Assembly: GCA_030015575.1 (NCBI GenBank)
Contig: JASDDO010000001.1
Span: forward strand, 137,907,988-137,971,987
Length of the DNA stretch: 64,000 nucleotides
Reading direction: 5' to 3'
From: Agapanthus africanus
Lineage: Eukaryota > Streptophyta > Magnoliopsida > Asparagales > Amaryllidaceae
Positions 32,401 to 43,722 of the stretch are shown here, one piece after another (the first letter of the stretch is position 1; each line of letters opens with the position of its first letter). The notes under the pieces are model-generated. The model ran no database searches and was not told where the DNA came from. It was given only the letters and a program-made list of their open reading frames with translations. The position numbers were made by a program, and so were the translations under genes.

Positions 32401-34115
32401 TCTTCTCTTAATATATATTAATATACATGTGTGTGTGTGTGTGTGTGTGTATTATGAGCATGGATTTTCTATTCTGAGAAAATAGAATAAAGAGGTCGAA
32501 ATGGGGAGATATTTGTGGAATGGGTGAGGCGTCCAGATGATTTCTAACTATTGGGCGCTTTACGCATGTGAACACAAGAATAATAACTAAATTCTAACTA
32601 TTGGGCGCTTTACGCATGTGAACACAAGAATAATAACTAAATTCTAACTATTGGGCGCTTTACGCCATCCAGGTGATTTCCCCGTATATGTGTAAATCCA
32701 CTCACTGGAACGCCTCGGCTAATCGGATCCGATCACTGCTTTGCCTTTCCTTGCCGCGTTCGACGTCTCCGCCACTGATCCTATAATCGCAAAAATAATA
32801 TATATGAGGATAGACATTTAAATAGACAAGGACACAAAATGATACGAAGCAACCAACGCACACTAGCTAGACGCGCGTGCACTTGGTGCACAAAACGAGC
32901 GCGACATCGCCACAAACCACAACTAGGGGTTGCTATGCATAGCAAACCCAAACCTAGAATCTAAACTTTCGTATCGCACAAGACATCACACCAATTAATT
33001 TAGGAAAAAAGGTAGTAGATCAAATCACAACCCAAAAATTAACTAAAACCTTTTCTTTTAAAAACCTAGCAAGCAACATTAAGCTATTTTAGTGCAAAAC
33101 TAGGTGGATTAGTAAATGTAGTAGCCACTAATCACACTTAAATATCCTAATCAAGCCATGCAACACTAATTAAATCTAATCTCACTTAAACACACTAAAC
33201 ATGCAATTAAATTGCATAAACTCCTAATTAAGATAATTAAAAGCAATATTAGCAAAGTAACAACTAGATTAGATTTACAAATCCATTAGATATTAAACTA
33301 CACTTAGCTACCCTAATTAAGTGATATAAACCTTAACTTAACCCAAACCCTTCTCTTTAATATTCTAATCTTTCATTGAAACTACATTAACATCTAATAA
33401 AAATTAGATTAAAGAAAGGATTTGCAAAACAAACTAGGATTGGGCTTTTTACCTCAAAAAGATTTTGGAAAGATCTCACTTGCTAGATTTTGCCACCCGA
33501 AATGCCAACTTGCTTCAAGAACCATGCTTAGTTTAGGCAAAGGAATTTTTTTGTGATGATTTTAGAAGAAATTAGTGTTGATTTTTGTGGATATTGCAAA
33601 TGAGGAGATGAGTTTTTCATGAAAAAAGAATGGAGATGAGGGGAGGGCTGTTGTGGCCGAGACTTGAGGGGAAAGAGTGAGGGTGTGGATAACCTTACCT
33701 CCGCACACACACACCATTCCAAATAAAAAAAACACTATACCTCTTTTATATAATATTTTATTTATTCTCCTTTAAAGATTAAACTAGAATTTTGCAAGTG
33801 AGACTTAGTCATGGTAATAAAATGTGACATGGTTGCAAAACTTATTAAACCTATACTAATTAATAATTAACACTAATTTAGTGTGTAAGTGCATTATTAA
33901 AATAATATTTAAAAATAAATAAATAAGGAAAATAATTAAGCAAACTGGCAATTAAATAAGTAACTAGTTAAACACCCATACATAAGCAATTATATAATTA
34001 AAATAGGTATAATTATGTTTATGTGGAAAAATAATTATAACTAGGTTTTACGGAAAACACGTGTAGTACTACTAATTATCAAATAATTAACCTAAACGAT
34101 TTTTAAAGCGTTACA
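32401..34115 (-). repeat. Truncated gypsy-type LTR
   Basis: The minus strand starts TGTAACGCTTTAAAAATCG at 34115 and matches in layout the solo LTR at 21696. Shared traits are the AT-rich start, the pyrimidine-rich segment near the front, a GTGAGT-containing GC-rich block near 32690-32790 and a (CA/TG)n tract. The last 2.5 kb of the family length are missing. It lies between element C and element E. (TG)n is at 32429-32450. No gene seen; ORFs are short and low complexity. Confidence 0.65.
32541..32665. repeat. 50-bp tandem repeat, 2.5 copies
   Basis: Two nearly identical 50-bp units (32541-32590, 32591-32640) and a half unit, each with CTAACTATTGGGCGCTTTAC. The near-identity points to a recent duplication. 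Confidence 0.92.
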
Positions 34116-34766
34116 GAATATACAATGGTAATATCAAGCTCAACCCGGATGTGTCCCAATAAAAGAATATATATCAAGCGGTAATGACGACTACAATTCG
34201 GCCGCTCTCCCCGAATAAAAAAATATACATTCAATCACGATGAGGGACTATTCACACGACAATCCGGCTAAGCCATCACAAGATATATATCAACCACAAT
34301 ACAAGAAAATATGTGCAACCCTGTCTAATTTACCTATAGCAATTAGACGACGTCTACAATACATATATAAAAAAAACGAAACATAAACAATGCTAAAAGT
34401 TTGACCAAAAACTTTCTCGAGATGCCTGTAAACAAAGATCACTCATACTGAAATTTGGGGCAAAAACTGTATTCCAAAAATCAAGTTACCCTGAGAATAA
34501 GCCCCTGACAAAAACCAAGGTCCTGAATCAAATTTTGGGCAGACAATAGCGGCTAAAATCCTATTTTGTGCTGCCAAAGTTTGGATTTTGGTCCCCGAGT
34601 TTTTTTTCAAGTTTTTATACCTCAAAATAAACCTTCTAATATACTTTTAAAAAAATTCAGAGACCATTTTTAAAATTAACAGAAACTTGGATTTTCGGTT
34701 TCAAAATACAGAAAATTATCAGTTTCGAAACGTGAGCATCGTTTACAACTAGTTTAAGTGTTTGGG
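34116..34766 (-). other. Leader fragment of copia element E
   Basis: Non-coding DNA downstream of the E primer-binding site. It matches the A leader around 8940-9680 (AACCCGG...GTGCCCCAATAAA-type segment). The rest of E is missing, cut by the gypsy fragment at 34115. Confidence 0.75.
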
Positions 34767-34780
34767 TGGCTCTGATGCCA
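34767..34780 (-). other. Primer-binding site of element E
   Basis: The minus strand reads TGGCATCAGAGCCA, one base different from the tRNA-iMet type seen in A. It lies one base from the LTR end. Confidence 0.88.
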
Positions 34781-34781
34781 G

Positions 34782-35393
34782 TGTAAATTCCTAGTGCTCG
34801 TGCCACAACACTTACAGCCAAGACGGAATGCAAAACAACAATTTCTAAGCAAGCACTACAAATCGAAAACCCTAGAAATCGATTCCAAACACTAACTAGC
34901 AAACTACAAAGGAGTTTATACTACTCGGTTAGCGTTAAAAACCTTTGTAGTCATGTCCTTCATTTTCAAAGATCTACTTCTTAAGCTCCTAAGTCTACCA
35001 GGAACAAGCTTACTCAACGATCCTGCGCGCCGAAGATGATCCACCCGAAAGAACCCTAACTCAAGCTCTAGCTTCACACAAGAACACTGAGTGAAACAAT
35101 TTATGAAAAAAACTTGCTAGGAATTGATCATAAGAGATGTGGTTATGGATATCTCTTGGTTTCTCTCTTTTTCTTTTTCTTTTCAACTTGGAAGCTAAAA
35201 CTCAAGAGAAGAGAGAAGAAGCAAATGAGTGGTGTATGAATAATAATAAAAAATATATATATCTCCACACTCTTGCTTGATCTTATCTCTTTTATATATA
35301 TGAGTGGAATTGTGACTCACATGTGTGAGTCACAAGTCCACACACATCTACAAGCATCCAAGATAAGAAGAGAAGAAAAGAGAATGTGTATTA

Positions 35394-35437
<44 letters not shown>

Positions 35438-38400
35438 GTATATGCAACAAATACATACACTCGTATTCGTATCAAAATATGAATACTGTATTCATATCAA
35501 AATACAAAATACCCGTATTCACATAAAGATACAAATACCCGTATTTGTATCAAGACACAATACATTTATTTATACAAACACCCGTATTCATGTCAAAATA
35601 CAAATACCAAAAGACAGAAAATGAGAGATATAATACTAGCTCACATATTATATATATGTGATAATCTGGTTATCTTTCATACTGGCTAGTATTAATAAAA
35701 TGTCAGATTAAAGTGCGTGTCCTAAAAACACGTATTTAATCGAATCTCCATACGTATCAAAATATGTATAAATACATTTATTTATACAAATATTGTTGGA
35801 TATGTATGCTCTAGAGACCTTCATTGTATAGGATATTAGGGATATGTATATACAGAACAATCTTGCTTAATATGATAGTATGCTATTTGGTTTGCTTTTA
35901 TCTTAACGTGTGATATGTCTTACTTGTTATTTCATATCCCTTATACATATTGATAAAGCCCGTAGGATCCTTGCTTGACTACCAGCGTTGTGATAACAAT
36001 CATACTTATGGGATCTGGGTAGTCGATAACCACATCCTTAAATGTCCCTAATCGTAGGAGTGTCGAGACTGGGTATCGATACCCAGAGTAGACTAGTGTA
36101 TACATATCTAGACCATAACGAGGCGATGGTTGGTCCTGCAGCCATTGGTGTGATGCATCTAAGATTGTATACAAGTGCTCACTGGGGGTGAGTACACTCG
36201 ACGGACTCACCGTGGACTGGCTAGATGGTATTATACCTATCGTCAGATAGCAGTTCTCTGGTGATATGAGTGCAGATAGTCTGTCGACCTGAGGTCATCA
36301 TTGTCTCATGTGAGTTTCCACTGTGCTTTGATTACTACCGTACCATGGTTCTACTGAGTCGTGCAAACAGGTTTTAGTTGGGTACAGTCCCGAGCCACAA
36401 GGAGGCAGTGAGCGATTGTTGGGGAATCGTCTCTCCCGGTATAGGGAGTCGATATCGCGCTGTGTTCGGTTGGCCAACACCATAAGTCTCTGGCCAGGGC
36501 CGATTGAGAATTACTGGTAGTTAGACCAGTAGATTCTCGGATGGTCCTGAGCTACATCAAAACGACTTGTCAGGTTATTAGGGGTCTGACGTTTTCCACC
36601 CCCCTAGACCGACATGCGATATTTTCAGACGAATAGACTGGACTGTACGGAGATTGTCACGGATAGGCTCAATAGGAGTTTGGATGAGTTTGCTAGTCGG
36701 CCTTCTTTTCGACAGGTACTTGGGTAGTCGTTACGTACAGCTAGTGCGACCGACGGGCTTGTGATTAAACCCACTGTCAGCGTACTGTCGAGTCTTTAGA
36801 GTCCTACACATAGGCTTTTCCTGGTTCAGGCGAAACGATGTAGATGCCGTATGGTTTTATGTGCAGGGTTCCGATCATATACATGTACTAGCTACACGGA
36901 TTTTGTTCGGATGGATAATACTAGTGGGCTTAGGATTAAGCCGCATTCTAGTATTATATTATTGGATTATCTTTATCTCTTGGTATTCATAGTTTTTGCA
37001 GTACGAATACGGGTATGTATATATGGTGAGGGCATTCTTGTAATTTTACAAGAAGTGCTTCTAGAAGGAGACGCCTCATTTTTTATATATCTATTTAATG
37101 AGGTGGAGGAATGGGTTTTTTCAAAGCTTGGTATGAAGCATGGCTATTTCATTTAGTTTATTCATTTGTCACAACTATTCAAGCATGGTTTCATTATTTT
37201 ATCAAAATATTGCATACTTGATAGTTTTGAGCCTAGCCATTCTTCATTTCATTCTAGACTTCACATTCTCTCTCCTTTGCTCTCCTTCTTCTTCCTCAAA
37301 CCCTAACCCTCATATATGTTGTGAAATCTAGGGTATTTTGAGATAAATTAGTCCAATTAACTCTCTACATCTTCTAAGTTACCTAGATTAGCAAACTAGG
37401 TACTTTAGTTACCTCATTTTTGAGGTTAAAGCTTGAATCTTAGACTCTCAGACGGATCGTCTTCGACACAAGGAAGCCGACGACCAAGCTCGATCCGTAC
37501 CATCTAGGAGCTCAAAAATGGGGACAAGAAGATCCGAAGGACTAGTATCATAAAGATGTAAATCACTATCATAGTAGATTAAAACCTTTGTGAGTTTTTA
37601 TAGTTAAGGTTTTTTAATGATCTTGGAAGTTTAGTCGATATTGCTTGTTGTAAAAATCGGTTTTTGAAAATTCCGCCTCTTCACAAATCTTGTGGAGTGT
37701 GCGACATCGACTTACAAATACCTGTATTCATATAAATACCGTATTCGTGTCAAAATATAAATACCAAAAGAGAGAAAATGAGAGATATAATACTAGCTCA
37801 CATATCATATATATATGATAATCTGGCTATCTTTCAAAACAGCTAGTATTAACAAAATGTCCGATTAAAGTATGCGTCCTAAAACCACGTATTTAATTGA
37901 ACTTCTGTATGTATCAAAATATGCTCACTACATTGTTTCCCCTGAGCCAGGAAACCCTCTGTGTGGGACTCTAAAGACTCGACAATACGCTGGCAGTGGG
38001 TTTAACCACAAGCACGTCAGCGGTACTAGCTGTACGTAACGGCTACCCAGGTATTGAACAAAAAGAAGATCGACAAGCAAGCTTGTCCATACCCCTGCTA
38101 AGCCTATAAGTGACAATCTCCGTACAATCCGGTCTCTTCGTCGTAGAGTGTCGCATACCGGGTCTAAGGGTGGAAAATGTCAGACCTCTAATAACCCGAT
38201 AAGTCGTATCGATGTGGCTCAAATCCATACCGAGAAACTACGATCTCACTATCAGTAAATCTCATCTGCTTTGGTCAAATTCTTATGGTGATGGCCAATT
38301 GAACATAGCGCGGCATCGACTCCCTATACCGGGAGAGACGAATCCCTCTATCGCTCACTACCCCTAAGTGCTTCGGGACTGTACCCAACTAAAACCTATT

Positions 38401-38975
38401 TACACAACTCTTTAAAGTCGTGGTAGGGTATGAATCTAAGTACAATAGGAACACACTCGAGATAAATAATGATGTCAGGTCTAAATAATACCCTGTACCT
38501 ATGTCATCAGAGAACTGCTATCTGACGATAGGTATATTACCATCTAGAAGTTCTCGGTGAATCCATCCAGTGTAACTCATAACCTAATGATCACCTGTAT
38601 ACAATCTTTGGTGCCGTACACCAATGGCTGTGGGACCAACCATCACCCCTCATCAGGGTCAAAAAACGTATATACTAGTTTACTCTGGAATATTGATGCC
38701 CAGTCTTGATACTCCCACAACTAGGGACATTTAAGGATGTGCTTATAGACTACCCAACCCCTACAAGTATGATCGCCATCATAACGCCGGTAGTCAAGTA
38801 AAGATTCTACGGGCTTTATCAACATTTACCAACGATATGTAATAACCAGTAAAACATACATGTTAAGATAAAGACAAACCAAATAGCATACTATCATATC
38901 GAGTAAGATTGTTCTGTACATAAATATCCGTAGCATCTTATACAATAAATCCTTCTAGGGCATACATATCCAACA
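34782..38975 (-). repeat. 5' LTR of element E, split by solo LTR F
   Basis: The minus strand starts TGTTGGATATGTATGCCC at 38975 and ends GGAATTTACA at 34782. Without F it is about 2.27 kb. (CA)n lies at 35396-35436. The bases right of it (38976-38980, TAACG) should be the target duplication in element H. No gene. Confidence 0.87.
35794..37716 (+). repeat. Solo LTR F inside the LTR of element E
   Basis: Starts TGTTGGATATGTATGC and ends GACATCGACTTACA. The flanks AATAT (35789-35793) and AATAC (37717-37721) form a 5-bp duplication with one change. It is 1.9 kb without internal sequence. Same subfamily as D by its end sequence. Confidence 0.88.
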
Positions 38976-39360
38976 TAACGATCCTTAGATCAAAACAAGT
39001 ATTCCCTGAACTGATGGACCTCATCAATATGAGAAATGCAACCTAAGTTCATCCCAAATCTAATATATACGGATTTGAACTAATCCGCGCCCTACGGGCG
39101 ACGACATAAATTAGTCTCCGCATACAATCCAAGGGCAACTCAAAATAAACTAGAACACGACACATGAAGGAATTGACCTGGAGTGCAGAAAATTGTTATC
39201 TTTACGATAATGTAATTAATTACAGGGGCTTGCGCCTGAAGGAAAAAGTGTCCCCACGATTAATAAACCATTCATTCATGAGGGGGAAACTGAAAGTCAG
39301 GTACAACAGTCGCATTCATCCAAACCTCCAATATACGGTGCTATAAATCAACTTGGTATC
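38976..39360. other. Unassigned segment between E and the RT of H
   Basis: By position this should be the RNase H part of H, but I could not recognise RNase H motifs in any frame. It may be heavily decayed or replaced DNA. Confidence 0.4.
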
Positions 39361-40579
39361 TTCTGAGAGGTGGATGGATATGTCCCAAGTAGAATTCTCC
39401 CCCAAATTCAGGCTAGACACGCTCCCAGCGCCTCAATCCGATTTCAGACGGTGAACACTCCCTTGCGATCTCCCCTAATCTCCATACCAAGTATTTTCAT
39501 GGCCGCTCTCAAATCCTAAGTCTCGAACTTGCTTTTCAACCGTTCCTTCAAATTTTGAATATCAACCATATACTTTGCTTCTATCAACATATCATCAACA
39601 TAAAACAACAAGTATATGAAAGAACCATCGGCGAGCTTCTTACAATACACAACATTCGCCCTTACTTCTCATAAACCCAATATCTATCATGAATGAGTCA
39701 AACTTCTTATACCAACGTCTAGGTGACTGCTTCATACCATAGGAGAGACTTCTCTAGCAAACAAACGTAGTCTTCCTTACCTTCAACTTCGAAACCTTCA
39801 GATTGGTGTATGTAGATCTTCTCTACCAAATCACCATGCAAGAATAGAGTCTTCACATCAATCTGCCCGAGCTCCAAATCTTGCATAGCTACCAAACCGA
39901 TCAAGACATGTATGGAGGTATGTTTTACAACCAGAGAAAATACCTCGTTGAAGTCAACTCCCCAAACCTGTGAATGGCCTTTAGCTACCAACTGTGCCTT
40001 GTATCTTGTATCCAAAACCCCTTGGTCTCCTTTCTTCTTCTTGAAAACCAAGTTGCAGCCAACTACTTTCTTTCCTCCTTTAGGCTTCATGAGCTTCCAA
40101 GTTTGGTTCTTATGAAGAGACTCGATCTCTTCATTCATAATGACTAGCCAACGCGCTGACTCATCGGATGAGATGACTTCTTGATAGATTGTCGGCTCCC
40201 TACTATCAACCGTCTCTGCAATGGATAGCGCATATGCGAGTAAATACTCCTCATATTAGGACTGCTCATCTTGAGCTTCATCAGACGATAGTGAAGGAGA
40301 GATATTCTGCGAACCCGAGCTTTCACTGACTTCAATTTCAATGCCCGGCTCATCCTTCCTTGAATCATCTTTACTTGGAGATTCCACAATCTTTGGCTTC
40401 AACATAGCAGATTCATCAAAATTCACATCTCTTCTAATCATAAATTTTGGCGACTTACGATCCGAACACCACAACATATAACCTTTAACGCCGGTTGCAT
40501 AACTAAGAAAAATGCACTTCTTATTTCGAGGATTCAACTTGCCCTTATGGCAATGTGCATATACGGGACAACCAAACAC
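39361..40579 (-). pseudogene. Copia reverse transcriptase and linker (element H)
   Basis: The linker begins FGCPVYAHCHKGKLNPRNKKCIF and KGYMLWC, then IRRDVNFDES. RT follows at 40138-39719 (MNEEIESLHKNQTWKL, NLVFKKKKG, YKAQLVAKGHSQVWGVDFNEVFS, IDVKTLFLHGDL, EKIYIHQSEGF). After a stop, degraded palm and thumb pieces (YMLVDNMLIEAK, KILGMEI) run to about 39400. YVDD is degraded. The substrate would be element RNA in virus-like particles. The type resembles Tork/TNT1-like copia and differs from elements A-C. Confidence 0.87.
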
Positions 40580-41701
40580 TCAAAGTGTAGAATAATCGGC
40601 GTGCTTCCCAAACCATACCTGTTCCGGTGTTTTACTGCCTGGCGATGTATGAAGTGACCGATTCATAATGAAGCATGCCGTGTTCACACCCTCTGCCAAA
40701 AATTCCTTACCGGGCCCTGCATTAGACAACATGCACCCCGCTTTCTCCAAAAGAGCCCGATTAAAACACTTCACAACTCCATTCTGCTGTGGTGTGTAGA
40801 CAACGGTATAATGCCAAGCAATCCCTTTGTTTTTCTATAAATCATTGAAATCACCACCGCGAAATTCCAACCCATTTTCTGTCCTCGGTCTCTTGATCTG
40901 CTTCCCTGTCTGCTTCTCAAGCAACATCTTCTATTACTTGAACATAATAAACACATCACTTTTGTTCTTCAAGAAGTAGGCCCAAATTTTTCTAAAAAAA
41001 TTATCGATGAAAGTAAGCAGATACTTGGTACCACTTCCTTTAGAAGCAACTGGAGAGGGTCCCCAAACATCCAAATGGATATAATCAAGAGTACCTATTT
41101 TATTGTGCACTGCCAAACTGAAGCTGACTCGTTTCTGCTTCCCAAATACACAGTGCTCACAAAACTTCATCTTCAATGTACTCTGTCCACATAATAGACC
41201 CTGCTTCGACAACTCGGCAATACCTCTCTCACTCATATGCCCGAGCCTCATGTGCCATAATCTGGAAGTGTCCGAATTTGTCATAGATTTGGATGATGAA
41301 ATAGCTGCTGAACCGGAAGTCGTCAAACCCTACAACTAATATAATGACCCCATCTTCAAGCCCTTTATCACAATTAGAGTACATTTGGTTACCTTCAAAA
41401 CTCCACCTCCAGCGGAAAACTTGTAACCTTTGTCATCGAGTGCACCTAAAGAGATGAGATTCTTCTTCAAGTCAGGTACGTGTCTAACTTCTGCCAATGT
41501 CCTCACAACACTGTCATATATCTTGATTTGGATCGTCCTCTTACCAATAGATCGACACGAACGATTGTTGCCCATCAAAACCACTCCACCATCAATGAAC
41601 TCATAGGTGGTGAATAAATCCTTATTGGGACACATGTGGTAGGAATAACCCGAATTCATGATCCATTCGTTCTTAGATCGATGTGTATTGTCAAGAACCA
41701 C
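40580..41701 (-). pseudogene. Copia protease and integrase (element H)
   Basis: The protease region reads EWIMNSGYSYHMCPNKDLF; the catalytic Asp of the usual D-S-G triad is Asn, so protease is inactive. GAG-pre-integrase and integrase follow: HMRLGHMSERGIAELSKQGLL, CEHCVFGKQKRVSF (HHCC), then YIHLDVWGPSPV and TFIDNFFRKIWAYFL. The frame breaks near 40950 and 40771. The last part (40774-40580) has FNRALLEKAGCMLSNAGPGKEFLAEGVNTACFIMNRS. Confidence 0.88.
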
Positions 41702-41749
41702 AAGAAAATCTCTTTTTCATTCCTCTATACTAGTTTCAGCCGAAAAGTC

Positions 41750-42491
41750 CTTCTTCGATTTTTCTTTTAGCTTCATCTTGTTCTGCAATTTAAAGTAATC
41801 GACCATAAAATGCTCATTCTTCTTACAATAATTGCAGGTCAAGTTCTTATTCTTGGATTTCGACCTTGAGTTCTTCCTATTACCTTCCGGATCTCTCTTC
41901 TCCGCTCATTCTCGAACAAATAATCCATGTTGATCTTATCCTTGTTCATTAAATTTTCTTTGACATCCTTGATCGAGATACTATCTCGTCTATAGACCAT
42001 GGTGTCACGAAAGTGCTTATATAAAGGCGGCAACAAACATAACAAAAGAAGAGTCCGATTTTCATCATCAATCTTAATGTCAATTTTACCTAGATCCGTA
42101 ATGATCGAATTAAACTCACCGACATGAGATTTGATTGGAAAGCCTTCTGACATACGAAGAGTATAGACATGTTACTTCAACAGAAGTCAATTCGTGAGAG
42201 ATTTCCTTAAATTTAACTCCTCTAATTTTTTCCATAAACTAGCCGCCGTCTATTCTACCAAAACTTCTCGCAAAACTTCGTTCGTCAGACACAACTAGAT
42301 AGCTGTGAGGGACTTTTCATCCAACTCCTCCCAAGCTTCCTCCGTCATAGTGGAAGGCTTTGCATTCTTCCTAAAAACCGTCTTTCTCAAATTATTTGTG
42401 TCAACACGGCAACCATACGAACTTGCTATAAACTGAAACTTATATTTCCATCAAACTTTTCAATATCGAACTTCATGGTTGTCGGAGACAT
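41750..42491 (-). pseudogene. Copia gag (element H)
   Basis: Starts at about 42491 with MSPTTMKFDIEKFDG. Shifted frames follow, leading to a clear UBN2-type Gag stretch (42153-41890: SHVGEFNSIITDLGKIDIKI, LLLCLLPPLYKHFRDTMVY, SIKDVKENLMN). The nucleocapsid knuckle near 41835 reads CNYCKKNEHFMVDY; its last Cys is Tyr. Gag would form the particle and bind RNA. The primer site is about 170 bp upstream. Confidence 0.85.
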
Positions 42492-42657
42492 GATGCGGGA
42501 TCAAACTAAAAAACATGATGCGTTCTAAAGAATCCTAAAACTTCAAAATTACGATCTAAGAAAATGAGGAAGATGACATAAGCGTCGTTATCCACCGTTA
42601 ACCTTGATCGCAATATTGAAGAACTAACGGTTCAAACAAAAGATCCCCAAACAACGA

Positions 42658-42671
42658 TAGCTCTGATACCA
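42658..42671 (-). other. Primer-binding site of element H
   Basis: The minus strand reads TGGTATCAGAGCTA, tRNA-iMet type. Three bases separate it from the LTR end at 42675. Confidence 0.9.
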
Positions 42672-42674
42672 GTT

Positions 42675-43253
42675 TGTTGCGGCAAGACGATCGCGAAGAT
42701 ATGCAAACGATAAAGAAGAAAGTACAAAACAAATTACAGGCAAATAGAAAATAAAAGTACTAATAAAAAAGCGAAGGCGAAGCTTTTATTAATCACCAAA
42801 TATGGAGGAATACAAACGGTGGATGAATTAAATAAATCTCTCTCACAAATTATCTCAATAGCCATCTAAAAGGCATCAATCTCATTTAGGGTTACAAAAT
42901 ACTACATTATATATAGTATTAGAAAAGACAGAATTAAATAACTAATTTCCCAACTAATAAATATCCGGCCCATGACGATGACGGACGTCTGATTAAGAAA
43001 GTGCAGACGTCTGCCCAAGAGTCTTCAAAATCAACAGAGTATTTCCAGACGTCGGAAGAAGTATCTTCAGACGTCCGGTCTTGAGATTTCGAAAGTACAG
43101 AGCGCTCGCAGACGTCTGATGTGTTCTCTGCAGACATCTGCCCAATGTATGCAAAACATGATGAGCGTCGACAGACGTAGCTTCAGACATTTGTCCCCTT
43201 ATTTCCAGATAAATCTGAATCTTGAACAATTCTGAGATAACGCCGAATCAACA
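42675..43253 (-). repeat. 5' LTR of element H (579 bp)
   Basis: The minus strand starts TGTTGATTCGGCG at 43253 and ends CTTGCCGCAACA at 42675. It holds a TATA-like TATATATAA (42906-42916), an AATAAA on the minus strand near 42786-42792 and the GACGTC array described separately. U3, R and U5 can therefore be placed. Confidence 0.87.
42983..43193. promoter_or_regulatory. Array of eight CAGACGTCTG-like palindromes in U3
   Basis: Sites start at 42983, 43004, 43046, 43068, 43109, 43131, 43172 and 43184; intervals are 21, 42, 22, 41, 22, 41 and 12. Three are complete or nearly complete CAGACGTCTG (43004, 43109, 42983) and the rest keep CAGAC. The core GACGTC is of the type bound by plant bZIP proteins. 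The array lies about 65 bp upstream of the TATA-like box. An enhancer role is inferred. Confidence 0.8.
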
Positions 43254-43542
43254 GGGAAATCAAATAGGGATTGGAATGGAAGGAATACACAACACTCTTT
43301 ATTGTGACAATAAGAGTGCCATTTGTATTACTGAAACCCCAGTTTTTCATGAGCGTACTAAGCATATTGAAGTGGATTTTCACATAGTTTGCTAAGAGTA
43401 CAACCAAGGTCCGATTTCAATTCCCTACATCCATTCCAATGCTCAAGTGGCCGGTCTCTTTACAAAATCTCAAACATGTACCCAACTTTTGCATTTATTG
43501 TCCAAACTCTCGGTTTATGATCCACCGTGAGTTTGAGAGGGC
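43254..43542 (+). pseudogene. Copia RNase H end (element G)
   Basis: The plus strand reads [30 protein letters not shown], then a stop and QVAGLFTKSQTCTQLLHLLSKL. This is the C-terminal RNase H of an Ale-like copia element. GTTTGAGAGGGC before 43543 is the polypurine tract. Everything upstream is missing, cut by the LTR of H. Confidence 0.85.
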
Positions 43543-43722
43543 TGTTAAGATATACATGTATCTTTTATATCTGTTATTGGGGTTTATCTTTTATTAGGGT
43601 TTACATGTATTATACGTGGATTTCATCTTGTGGGCTATATATAGTAAGGCATATTGTATATTGTTTTTTGATCAATCGTTAATAATATTTTTCGCCTCTC
43701 AAATTCAATGATTTCTAATACA
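43543..43722 (+). repeat. Short 3' LTR of element G
   Basis: Begins TGTTAAGATATACATG right after the purine tract and probably ends TTTCTAATACA at 43722. It holds a TATATATAG near 43636. About 180 bp suits small copia LTRs. The right border is tentative because no second copy is in view. Confidence 0.65.

Noticed and set aside
36851-37331. 101- and 63-codon ORFs as small genes
   Set aside because: They lie wholly inside solo LTR F, have no family resemblance and match non-coding parts of the other LTRs.
39060-39110. Organelle DNA insertion
   Set aside because: Some words look organelle-like, but no gene could be recognised; listed only as an unexplained segment.
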